Shown: positions 23,954 to 32,343 of the stretch, one piece after another | Numbering within the stretch: the first letter of the stretch is position 1 | Layout of the letters: every line of letters begins with the position of its first letter | Assembly: GCA_047630175.1 (NCBI GenBank) | Contig: JBLHVI010000010.1 | Location: forward strand, 1-64,000 | Direction: 5' to 3' | Origin: UBA4582 sp047630175 | GTDB taxonomy: Bacteria; Pseudomonadota; Gammaproteobacteria; Pseudomonadales; Azotimanducaceae | DNA: 64,000 nucleotides | Made by a program: the position numbers and the translations under genes | Notes under the pieces: generated by a model | Seen by the model: the letters and a program-made list of their open reading frames with translations, nothing else | What the model was told of the DNA's origin: nothing | The model's database searches: none

Positions 23954-25410
23954 CTATAACCATCCCGAGCCCGATAACACTTTACCAGTGCACGGTGAAG
24001 TTCAGCTCGGCGTTTTCTTTGCACGATATCAATTGGTGCATAAATCCTGGTGACTGCTGGGTAGTGCTCGGTGCTAACGGCTCGGGGAAGTCTGCACTAG
24101 GTGCTGCGTTGAATGCTGAGGGTGAATGGCTGGGGGGCTATATCACCGGTCTGCCAGAGGCCGGCAGGGTAGCCATTGTTTCGCTGGAGCAGCAAGCTCA
24201 ACTTATCAGTGACGAACGGGACAAAGACGATAGCGATATCACCGACAAGGTTTTCGCAGGCACGCCACTGCGAGAAATGCTTGACGAGGTCTGCGCAGAT
24301 ACATCGTTACGCGCTCAACTGCTCGTTCAGTTCGGTCTTGAGGGTTTACTTGATCGTAGCTTTCGGCAACTGTCAACGGGGGAGACACGCAAGTTCATGC
24401 TGGTGCGGGCATTGATCCGTGAGCCGTCGTTATTGATTCTTGATGAGCCGTTTGAGGGCCTTGACGTTGCTGCCACAGAAACACTGAACCACTGTCTGAA
24501 CACCTGCGTGACAAGGACCACGATGGTATTGATACTGAATCGATTCGAAGAAATTCCACCATTTGCGTCCCATCTCGCCTTGATCGCCGACGGCGAACTA
24601 CGACATAAAATCGCTGCCAGCGATACTGCCGCCGTGGCGCAGCTGTCGCAACTATTGCATATGCAAACCACGGATATTGAGGTACCTGCGCCCGACCCTG
24701 AGCCGCATTCAGGTAATCAAAACATCACTCGACCACTACCGCTTGATCCCAACCAGCCACTCGTCAAAATATCTAAGGGGCGCATTGCTTATGGTGGACA
24801 GCTTATATTTGACAACATCGACTGGCGTATTGATGCGGGTCAGCATTGGCAGTTGACGGGTCCCAATGGCAGCGGCAAGACGTGCCTGTTGAATCTTATT
24901 ACTGGAGATCATCCGCAGTGTTACACCAACGATATTTTTGTTTTTGGCTATCAACGTGGTCAGGGGGAGAGTATCTGGGAAATTAAACAACACATAGGTT
25001 ATGTGTCGTCAGCGTTGCAGTGGGAATATCGGGTCAGCGTGAGTATTTTGAACGTGGTACTCTCCGGCTTCTTTGACAGCATTGGCCTTTACCAGCCAGC
25101 GTCGGCAAGCCAATTGGCAATAGCGAATCGTTGGTTAGCTTTGTTGGGAATGGCGGGTCGTGCTAATGCGCCGTTTCAGGCATTGTCTTTTGGCGACCAG
25201 CGATTATTGTTGATCGCACGGGCGATGGTGAAACACCCAACCTTGTTGATTCTCGATGAACCTTGTCTAGGTCTTGACGATATGAACCGGCAAAGGGTGC
25301 TTGCGCTGATTACCCGAGTTTGCCAGCAGTCAAGGACAACGGTCATTTATGTGAATCACCATACCAGCGATCGCATTCCGGGGATCGATAACGTGCTGAC
25401 GCTAGGCTAA
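23947..25410 (+). CDS. modF: ModF-like tandem ABC ATPase
   Basis: This 487-residue protein has two ATP-binding cassettes and no membrane segments. Cassette 1 has Walker A GANGSGKSALG, signature LSTGETRKFML and Walker B LLILDEPFEGLD. Cassette 2 has GPNGSGKTCLL, a LSFGDQRLLLIA signature variant and LLILDEPCLGLD. The architecture matches ModF/PhrA, historically linked to molybdate transport or photorepair but of unproven function. There are no modABC genes here, so a molybdate link is not supported by context. The ribosome-binding site is weak. Confidence 0.85.
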   Translation: MTAITIPSPITLYQCTVKFSSAFSLHDINWCINPGDCWVVLGANGSGKSALGAALNAEGEWLGGYITGLPEAGRVAIVSLEQQAQLISDERDKDDSDITDKVFAGTPLREMLDEVCADTSLRAQLLVQFGLEGLLDRSFRQLSTGETRKFMLVRALIREPSLLILDEPFEGLDVAATETLNHCLNTCVTRTTMVLILNRFEEIPPFASHLALIADGELRHKIAASDTAAVAQLSQLLHMQTTDIEVPAPDPEPHSGNQNITRPLPLDPNQPLVKISKGRIAYGGQLIFDNIDWRIDAGQHWQLTGPNGSGKTCLLNLITGDHPQCYTNDIFVFGYQRGQGESIWEIKQHIGYVSSALQWEYRVSVSILNVVLSGFFDSIGLYQPASASQLAIANRWLALLGMAGRANAPFQALSFGDQRLLLIARAMVKHPTLLILDEPCLGLDDMNRQRVLALITRVCQQSRTTVIYVNHHTSDRIPGIDNVLTLG

Positions 25411-25525
25411 TTAAGGCTTAACAACGTATGACCACCACCGTCTGCGAAAGACACCTAACGCCACCTAATGCCACACTGACGCAACGCGCAGATGCGTAAG
25501 ACGCTAGAAACCTTGGACAATATTA

Positions 25526-26725
25526 ATGGATACCCAGTCGCCAGTCTTCCCGCTGGTTTTTGCCAAGCGCACCTTATTATTTTCCTTAATAGCTGTAGGT
25601 ATGGGCCAGACTGTTTTGTTTGCCATTCTTGCACCGCTTGGGCGTGAGATCGGTCTCAGTGTTCTGCAGATTGGCGCCATTATTTCTGCCTCGTCCATCA
25701 CGGTCTTTATGTGTACACCGATCTGGGGACGGGCGAGTGACCGCTGGGGACGCAAGCGAGTGATTCTGATCGGGCTGTTCGGCTACACGCTTGGCACCAT
25801 AGTCTTTGCCGCAGTGTTCAAGTCGGCGCTAATGGGCTTAATGCCACCAACAATAGCCTTTTTCGCACTCGTCATCTCGCGTATGGGGCATGCTTCGGTG
25901 ATGTCTGCGACGATGCCCGCGTCGAGCGCGTATATGGCTGATATTACGGATGTCGCGACGCGGACTAAGGGCATGGGTGCCATAGGCGCCGCCAATAATC
26001 TCGGTGCCATCCTTGGGCCAGCGCTAGGAGGTGGTCTGGCGGTATTCTCGCTTTTAACGCCGTTATGGTTCGCTGCTGGAATTACGCTAGCAACAGCCAT
26101 TGTTGTGCTGATCTATCTGCCTGACGTACCGCGGCAAGTATTTACAGGGACACCCGTCAAAATGCGGCGCACCGACCCACGTATCCTGCCATTCATGATC
26201 GTCGGCGTATTGATGTTTATGGGATTTGCCATTGTTCAGCAAACTATGGCGTTTCGATTTCAGGATGTTCTTTCGTTAACCGCGGTTGAGACAGCCCGCA
26301 CCTTTGGCTTGGGTATGATGTTGTCGGCCGCGGCGTCGCTGTTCTCTCAGGCTGTGCTGGTGCAACGCATGGATATACGACCCTTCAATCTGCTACGCAT
26401 GGCGATGCCATTGTTAATCCTGGCGTTTTTGATTATGGCCGTAGCTGACTCACGCACCTACTTACTGGGTGCAATGGCTTTGCTTGGACTTGGCATGGGA
26501 CTGGCTGGCCCGGGGTTCATGGCAGGCGCCTCACTAGCGGTTGGACCTGAAGAACAGGGTGCTGTAGCCGGTGTGGCAAGTTCGTGCGGGCCCTTAGGTT
26601 TTACTATTGGTCCGCTTGTTGGAACCGCACTGTATTCTATCGAACCTGTTTATCCGTATATCTTCACACTCATTGTTTACCTGCCGTTGATGATTTTTGT
26701 GCTCTGGCACAAAGATAATACATGA
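25526..26725 (+). CDS. MFS transporter, drug-efflux type
   Basis: This 399-residue major facilitator protein has about twelve predicted helices. The loop after helix 2 reads WGRASDRWGRKRVILIG, a clear MFS signature (GxxxDRxGRR/K). A drug-resistance-type motif C is suggested by the glycine/proline-rich GAANNLGAILGPALGGGLAV in helix 5. Both point to proton-driven export of small hydrophobic compounds; the actual substrate is unknown. It stands 115 bases after the ModF-like gene and converges with rimK. Confidence 0.85.
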   Translation: MDTQSPVFPLVFAKRTLLFSLIAVGMGQTVLFAILAPLGREIGLSVLQIGAIISASSITVFMCTPIWGRASDRWGRKRVILIGLFGYTLGTIVFAAVFKSALMGLMPPTIAFFALVISRMGHASVMSATMPASSAYMADITDVATRTKGMGAIGAANNLGAILGPALGGGLAVFSLLTPLWFAAGITLATAIVVLIYLPDVPRQVFTGTPVKMRRTDPRILPFMIVGVLMFMGFAIVQQTMAFRFQDVLSLTAVETARTFGLGMMLSAAASLFSQAVLVQRMDIRPFNLLRMAMPLLILAFLIMAVADSRTYLLGAMALLGLGMGLAGPGFMAGASLAVGPEEQGAVAGVASSCGPLGFTIGPLVGTALYSIEPVYPYIFTLIVYLPLMIFVLWHKDNT

Positions 26726-26749
26726 GACCTGTGACTCAATGAATAACTG

Positions 26750-27661
26750 CTAGCCCTTGCCCTTAGTCCTGTTCTTGTGGGGGCCGGCATTCTTTTCGAT
26801 AAACTCATAGACCATGCCAGCCACATCCTTCTGCGTCGCTGCCTCAATGCCTTCGAGTCCGGGCGATGAGTTAACCTCCATGATTAATGGACCCCGATCA
26901 GAGCGCAAAATGTCGACACCACACATGTTCAGGCCCATAGTGCTGGCAGCCTTTATAGCTGTCCGACGCTCGGCGGCTGTCAGTTTTACTAATTGAGCCG
27001 TACCCCCACGATGCAGGTTTGAACGGAATTCACCAGGCGCTGCGCGTCGTTCCATAGCCGCAATCACCTTACCGCCCACAACAAAACAACGAACATCAGA
27101 GCCTTTTGATTCCTTAATGAATTCTTGTACAAGAATATTTGCATTGAGCCCCATAAATGCCTCAATAATGCTGCTCGCTGTCTTTTTAGTTTCCGCCAAA
27201 ACAACACCGATGCCTTGGGTGCCTTCAAGCAGCTTGATGACCACGGGCGCTCCACCTACTTCGCGAATCAAACCATCAATACTTTCGGTGTTATGTGCAT
27301 AGGCTGTCACGGGAATGCCGATCTTTTTGCGCGACAACAATTGTAGGGAGCGTAATTTATCGCGTGAGCGGGAGATACCTACTGACTCGTTGATGCAGTA
27401 TACGCCCATCATTTCAAACTGGCGCAGCACTGCTGTACCAAATGACGTGACCGAGGCCCCAATTCGTGGAATCACCGCATCAAAGTCGGAGGCGCCAAAC
27501 TCCTCATTTTTGTAATGCAACGTCGGTTTTTCGGACGTGATATCCATGAAGCACTTGAGATGATCGAGAACCCGCACTTGATGACCACGAGCAACGCCTG
27601 CCTCAATGAGGCGGCGAGTTGAGTACAGGTTTTTGTTTCTTGAAAGTATGGCTATGCGCAT
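26750..27661 (-). CDS. rimK: RimK, ribosomal protein S6 glutamate ligase
   Basis: This 303-residue ATP-grasp ligase is close to E. coli RimK in length and sequence: start MRIAILSRNKNLYSTRRL, GTAVLRQFEMMGVYCINESV, KLLEGTQGIGVVLAETKK and LIMEVNSSPGLEGIEAAT with the metal-binding Glu/Asn. RimK adds glutamate residues to the C-terminus of ribosomal protein S6, modulating translation, and in some pseudomonads responds to c-di-GMP. It is convergent with the MFS gene. The C-terminus is lysine-rich. No S6 or rimB/rimA partner is in the window. Confidence 0.95.
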   Translation of the reverse strand: MRIAILSRNKNLYSTRRLIEAGVARGHQVRVLDHLKCFMDITSEKPTLHYKNEEFGASDFDAVIPRIGASVTSFGTAVLRQFEMMGVYCINESVGISRSRDKLRSLQLLSRKKIGIPVTAYAHNTESIDGLIREVGGAPVVIKLLEGTQGIGVVLAETKKTASSIIEAFMGLNANILVQEFIKESKGSDVRCFVVGGKVIAAMERRAAPGEFRSNLHRGGTAQLVKLTAAERRTAIKAASTMGLNMCGVDILRSDRGPLIMEVNSSPGLEGIEAATQKDVAGMVYEFIEKNAGPHKNRTKGKG

Positions 27662-27859
27662 AGCTTGTTCCTGAGTAATCGCATTTCTGCCGAAAGCGGA
27701 CTGGGTTGTTGAGTCGCTGCCCTGTGATTGTTGCTAAAGGCGATCCGGGGCAGCCAGAGCGCAGCGTGCGCACTAGCATATCATGCAGTGAGCTGGGCTA
27801 AGAATGGTGTCGGCTTATAAAAGGTGGGGTGGGGTTACCCGATGGTTTCGATTGGCCCT

Positions 27860-27970
27860 CTAGGAATCCCGCCGAGTGGTTTTCTTTTCCTTTTTTTCCT
27901 GGCGTTTTTCCTTCAACGATTTTTCAGGTTTCTTTTTATCTGACTTTTTTGAATCCATACCTTTTGACAT
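27860..27970 (-). CDS. Lysine-rich 36-residue small protein
   Basis: This short frame encodes 36 residues (MSKGMDSKKSDKKKPEKS, then LKEKRQEKKEKKTTRRDS) with 13 Lys and 3 Arg. AAGGGA lies about 7 bases upstream of the ATG. Similar MSKGMD...KKxxKKxP..LKEKR proteins exist in other proteobacteria as far as I recall, all uncharacterised. The strong charge suggests nucleic-acid or ribosome binding (inference). It lies between rimK and the pnt operon on the same strand and has its own ribosome-binding site. Coding status rests on the codon start, the site and remembered family resemblance. Confidence 0.7.
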   Translation of the reverse strand: MSKGMDSKKSDKKKPEKSLKEKRQEKKEKKTTRRDS

Positions 27971-28162
27971 GATTATTCCCTTTAGCGAGCCTTGGTAACC
28001 AACTGCGAGATTAGGCTAAATGATGGCGCCTTACAATCCGTCGCTATCGAAGAGGTTGAAAAATAAGTTTCTGTCGCGCTGGTTTTTCAGTGTCTTATCG
28101 GCATAAGCCAACCTCGCTGTTGACTGGCGGCCGGATAAATCTCTGAACTGAATTTTTGCGAT

Positions 28163-28191
28163 AAAAAAGGGGAGCTAAGCTCCCCTTTTTT
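28163..28191. terminator. Strong bidirectional Rho-independent terminator
   Basis: AAAAAAGGGGAGC-TAA-GCTCCCCTTTTTT forms a perfect hairpin with an A-run before and a T-run after, so it can work on both strands. It lies downstream of pntB on the minus strand and most likely ends the pnt operon, insulating the small-protein and rimK genes. Confidence 0.92.
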
Positions 28192-28253
28192 ATTTACCGC
28201 CAGTTATGAGCGTTCTTCACTGAGGGTGACAACCGCCAATTAATGTAGGCCTG

Positions 28254-29693
28254 TTAAGAGCCAAACTCAGAGACAATACCACCAATCGAAGCTTTTGCGT
28301 CACCGAACAACATTCGCGTGTTTTCACCAAAAAACAGCGGATTATCGACACCGGAGAAGCCCGATGCCATAGATCGTTTTAAAACAAACACGGTGCGCGC
28401 TTTATCGACATTGATGATGGGCATGCCGTAGATAGGACTATCTGGGTCAGTACGCGCGCTAGGATTAACCACGTCATTAGCGCCAATGACGATTGCGACA
28501 TCGACATTTTCTATGCGCGGGTTAATCTCGTCCATTTCTAGTAGTTGCTCATAAGGCACATCGGCCTCGGCTAACAACACATTCATATGGCCGGGCATAC
28601 GACCGGCGACAGGGTGGATGGCGTAAGTGACTTCGGCGCCGTTCTTTTCCAGAATCTCACCGAGTTCTTTGACCACATGCTGCGCTTGCGCGACGGCCAT
28701 ACCGTAGCCCGGAACAAAGCAAACATTATTGGCAGCTTCCAGAATATAGTAGGCGTCTTGCACGGATATAGGCTTGACTTCGCCCTCAATAGCTTTGCCT
28801 TGCTTGACCGTACTAAAGCCGCTAAAGAGCACATTGGTGAGTGAGCGGTTCATGGCTTTGCACATGATGTTTGTCAGGATGATGCCGCTGGCGCCGACTA
28901 ACGATCCTGCAACGATGAGGATGTTGTTGCCGATCGCAAATCCAGCCGCGCAAGCAGCAATGCCCGAATAACTGTTGAGCAAGGAGATGACCACGGGCAT
29001 GTCCGCTCCGCCGATAGGAATCACAACCATAATACCGAGCAGCAAAGACAAACCGAGCACCGTATAAAACCAGATGGAATCTGGTGCCGGCGTTAACACA
29101 AGCATCACACTGGCGCCCAACAATGCCAGTAGCAGCAGGCTATTAACAATACGCTGGCCGGTAAAGACTATAGCACCACTGCCAATCTTCTCGCTGAGTT
29201 TGCCATAGGCGATTAGGCTACCCGTGACGGTAATACCACCGATTAATATGGCAAGAATGACGGTTATGGCGGTGAACGCTGAAATAGCCTGTGGCGCTGC
29301 GCCACTGATAGACGACACTTTCGCCGCCAGACCCGCCATTGCGCTCGCGTCAATGCTGGCGCTGGTGCCGTATAACGCAGCCCAACCGACCAGCAGGCTC
29401 GCAGCGCCACCGGAACTGTTGAACAAGGCAACCATCTCAGGCATTGAGGTCATCTCCACCATGCGTGCGGCAACGCCACCCACCAGTGCACCGATGACCA
29501 ACCCTATGATGATCCATTGGAACGACACAATACCTTGATCTGTTAGGCCGGCGACAACAGCAATCAACATGCCGATTGACGACAGCATATTGCCCTTACG
29601 TGCCGTGGCTGGAGAGCCGAGCATTTTCAAACCATAGATAAAGAAAATCGCCGAAACGATATAAGACATATTAGCAATTAGCTCAATAGTCAT
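28254..29693 (-). CDS. pntB: NAD(P) transhydrogenase beta subunit
   Basis: This 479-residue protein has an N-terminal membrane domain of about eight or nine helices and a C-terminal NADP(H)-binding domain (domain III) starting near residue 300, with VPGYGMAVAQAQHVVKEL, HPVAGRMPGHMNVLLAEA and IVIGANDVVNPSA. It exchanges hydride between NADH and NADP+ coupled to proton entry, supplying NADPH. Its start overlaps the stop of the small alpha2 gene by 4 bases, in the usual alpha1-alpha2-beta order. Confidence 0.96.
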   Translation of the reverse strand: MTIELIANMSYIVSAIFFIYGLKMLGSPATARKGNMLSSIGMLIAVVAGLTDQGIVSFQWIIIGLVIGALVGGVAARMVEMTSMPEMVALFNSSGGAASLLVGWAALYGTSASIDASAMAGLAAKVSSISGAAPQAISAFTAITVILAILIGGITVTGSLIAYGKLSEKIGSGAIVFTGQRIVNSLLLLALLGASVMLVLTPAPDSIWFYTVLGLSLLLGIMVVIPIGGADMPVVISLLNSYSGIAACAAGFAIGNNILIVAGSLVGASGIILTNIMCKAMNRSLTNVLFSGFSTVKQGKAIEGEVKPISVQDAYYILEAANNVCFVPGYGMAVAQAQHVVKELGEILEKNGAEVTYAIHPVAGRMPGHMNVLLAEADVPYEQLLEMDEINPRIENVDVAIVIGANDVVNPSARTDPDSPIYGMPIINVDKARTVFVLKRSMASGFSGVDNPLFFGENTRMLFGDAKASIGGIVSEFGS

Positions 29694-29980
29694 TTTTTGC
29701 CTCCTGTCTTACTCTTGAACATCGCAAGCATACGGTCGGTGACCATGTAGCCGCCGACAACATTAATTGTTGCAAGCGCTACGGCGATGCAACCTAGAAT
29801 ATTTGCCATCTCAGAATTAGCAATACCTGCAGAGATAAATGCCCCTGCCAGCGTAATGCCTGATATCGCATTAGCACCTGACATTAACGGCGTATGCAAG
29901 GTTGCTGGCACCTTGGCGATAAGTTCAAAGCCGAGAAAAATCGACAGAATTAGAATAAAGGTAAGAAATACAATATCCAT
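29690..29980 (-). CDS. pntAB: NAD(P) transhydrogenase alpha subunit part 2
   Basis: This 96-residue membrane protein has about three helices (FLTFILILSIFLGFELIAKV, LMSGANAISGITLAGAF, CIAVALATINVVGGYMV). It corresponds to the C-terminal membrane piece of PntA, encoded separately here as in many alphaproteobacteria and marine gammaproteobacteria; E. coli has it fused. It lies between the alpha1 and beta genes, 13 bases from the former and overlapping the latter by 4. Confidence 0.94.
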   Translation of the reverse strand: MDIVFLTFILILSIFLGFELIAKVPATLHTPLMSGANAISGITLAGAFISAGIANSEMANILGCIAVALATINVVGGYMVTDRMLAMFKSKTGGKK

Positions 29981-29993
29981 GTGATGTTCCCCG

Positions 29994-31127
29994 TTAGTTT
30001 CTTAAGTTTTTGATGGCTGCATTGACGAGTTCACCATCGTGAGTGATAACACACCCCTTAAGAATGTCGTCTTCCAGATCAAGATTAAAGGTCTTGGCTT
30101 CGGTATCCCAGTATTCGCTGACTAAATTAAACAGGTTAGACGAATACATTTGGCTCGCGTCGCGCGCAACCTCTGATGGCAGGTTAGCAACGCCAATGAT
30201 CGATACACCGTTAATATTGACCGTCTCGCCAGCAACAGAACCTTCGACGTTACCGCCTGACTCAACCGCCATATCGACAATCACGCCACCAGGCTTCATG
30301 GCTTCGACCATATCGCGGGTTATAATGCGTGGTGCTCGTCGACCAAATAGCTGGGCGGTGGTGATGACGATGTCTGACTGGCTAATAATATCCTTCATGC
30401 CGAGTCGCTGTAGTTCAAGTTGTTCCGGGGTGAGTTCCTTGGCATAGCCGTCTGCAGTTTGTCCCATTTCGCCCAAATCAATGTGCACGAATTTTGCGCC
30501 CACCGACTGAACTTGTTCGGCGACGACAGGACGCGTATCAAATGCTTCAACCTTTGCACCTAAACGTTTAGCCGTTGCGATGGCCTGCAGGCCAGCAACA
30601 CCCGCGCCGATAACAAATACGCGGGCAGGACTTAATGTGCCTGCAGGGGTCATCATCATCGGCAGAATGCGGTCGAGTTTACTGGCTGCCAGCATAACCA
30701 TGGCATACCCTGCCAAGTTCGCTTGAGAACTCAAGGCATCCATCTTCTGGGCGCGAGTCGTACGAGGAATCATCTCCATGCTAATCGCTGACACGCCCTG
30801 GCTGGTCATGGCGTCGACCAGCGAGGCTTCGTTGTAGGGATCAAGATAGCTGATATGAATAGCGCCACGCTTAATTTTGCTGATGTCGTCAAGCGCAGGC
30901 TTGCTGACACGCAATAAGATATCGGCACTACCCAATAATGCGTCACGATCAACTGATAGGGTTGCCCCAGCTACAGTGAAGTCGCTATCAGCAAATCCCG
31001 CCTTAAGGCCAGCACCTGATTCGATGACGACCTCGAAGCCAGCATGTACAAGTTTTTTTACGGCATCGGGTATCAACGCAACACGACGTTCGTCAGCGTG
31101 CGTTTCCGATGGAACGGCTATTTGCAT
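29994..31127 (-). CDS. pntAA: NAD(P) transhydrogenase alpha subunit part 1
   Basis: This 377-residue soluble NAD(H)-binding subunit (domain I) starts MQIAVPSETHADERRVALIP and has RTTRAQKMDALSSQANLAGY, the Rossmann element VIGAGVAGLQAIATAKRLGA and GGVIVDMAVESGGNVE. I use the ATG at 31127, with GGGG 7 bases upstream, rather than a TTG two codons earlier. It is the first gene of the pnt operon. The split subunit form resembles Rhodospirillum-type PntAA. The related alanine dehydrogenase is excluded by the RQAKMDALS-type segment and the operon. Confidence 0.95.
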   Translation of the reverse strand: MQIAVPSETHADERRVALIPDAVKKLVHAGFEVVIESGAGLKAGFADSDFTVAGATLSVDRDALLGSADILLRVSKPALDDISKIKRGAIHISYLDPYNEASLVDAMTSQGVSAISMEMIPRTTRAQKMDALSSQANLAGYAMVMLAASKLDRILPMMMTPAGTLSPARVFVIGAGVAGLQAIATAKRLGAKVEAFDTRPVVAEQVQSVGAKFVHIDLGEMGQTADGYAKELTPEQLELQRLGMKDIISQSDIVITTAQLFGRRAPRIITRDMVEAMKPGGVIVDMAVESGGNVEGSVAGETVNINGVSIIGVANLPSEVARDASQMYSSNLFNLVSEYWDTEAKTFNLDLEDDILKGCVITHDGELVNAAIKNLRN

Positions 31128-31289
31128 AAACAACCCCAGAGCATTAGTCGGTAGTTAGAGTAAGTGGTTTGTTTTCACGCACCGTTGCTTCGATGTCACG
31201 AAGAGTTTTCTTCGCACAAAGATATAGAGGAGCGCAAACTAACATGATCAATAGTGGTTATCTAATAAATTTGGTCCTTTGATGGCGCC

Positions 31290-32060
31290 TTATGCGCTAA
31301 ACCCATGATCCACAACCAATTCACTGGCATTGACGTAGCGCGATTCATCGGACGCCAAGTACAGTACACCGTTAGCGATATCCACTGCTTGACCAAGAAC
31401 CCCTCCGGGTACTGCTGCCGCGGCAATGTCTTCGACGTCGGTATGATTTTCACCAGTGGCAGCGCCCATTTTCTGCCAGATAGCAGTTTCGATGATGCCT
31501 GGGTGGATTGAGTTTACACGTACGCCATTACCCAGCTCGATACACTCGCGAGCGACGGATTTGCTGAGTAGGCGTACACCACCCTTAGTCATCGCGTAGG
31601 CAGACAAGCCCGGCGCGGCCTTGAGCCCGGCAACCGATGAAACATTGATCACCGATCCGCCGCCAGTGGCCGCGATAATTGGTATAGCATGCTTAAGACC
31701 TAGAAAAACGCCGTCAAGGTTCACCGCATTTTGTTGGTGGAAGTCAGCCAGAGTCATTTCAAAAATAGGCACTTGCAGTGCAATCCCTGCATTGTTGACC
31801 AGAATATCAAGACCATCGTGAAGCTGCTGCACCTGTTTTAACACAGCGACCCACTCGGCTTCGCGGGTGACATCATGATGTAGGTAAGTCGCAGTACCCC
31901 CCTGGGCACTGATGGCTTCGGCCGTGCTCATGCCAATTTCGTCGACTACGTCAGTGATGATTACTAGTGCGCCTTCAGCGGCTAGCCGTTCAGCGCAGGC
32001 GCGCCCAATACCCATGGCACCGCCAGTGATTAATGCAACTTTTTTTTCGACTCTACCCAT
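31290..32060 (-). CDS. Short-chain dehydrogenase/reductase
   Basis: This 256-residue classical SDR has the cofactor motif TGGAMGIGRACAE near residue 13, Asp near the end of beta 2 (ITDVVDE, favouring NAD), the NNAG motif, an active-site Ser in NVSSVAG, and YAMTKGG giving the YxxxK pair. It resembles 3-hydroxysteroid or cyclohexanol-type dehydrogenases (PGIIETAIWQKMG), but the alcohol oxidised is not predictable. AGAGGA precedes the ATG. It is divergent from the ScsB-like gene and downstream of nothing on its strand. Confidence 0.9.
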   Translation of the reverse strand: MGRVEKKVALITGGAMGIGRACAERLAAEGALVIITDVVDEIGMSTAEAISAQGGTATYLHHDVTREAEWVAVLKQVQQLHDGLDILVNNAGIALQVPIFEMTLADFHQQNAVNLDGVFLGLKHAIPIIAATGGGSVINVSSVAGLKAAPGLSAYAMTKGGVRLLSKSVARECIELGNGVRVNSIHPGIIETAIWQKMGAATGENHTDVEDIAAAAVPGGVLGQAVDIANGVLYLASDESRYVNASELVVDHGFSA

Positions 32061-32343
32061 TACTGTGTCCTCTCAGGCTTTGCCTGGCGATTAATTATTA
32101 TTAGTTGACCAGATCCCATTGACACATCCCCCTGCGAAGCATTTTTTGCAATGCGTGCTAGAAAATAGCGCGGGTGAATAGTGCCCAACTGCAAACGTAT
32201 TTAACAGCGCTAAAGTGAGGTGTGTTTGAAAAACTGAACCGCAAACGTTTTGATTGTCATCTGGTACACTGCTAACCAGCGTGTAAAGCAGCATGTGAGC
32301 CGCCTCAGCGCGAGGCTCTGACATCAACTGGGATAAGCCCACC

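Noticed and set aside
23947..25410. Molybdate transport operon
   Set aside because: ModF-like protein only; no modA, modB, modC or modE nearby.
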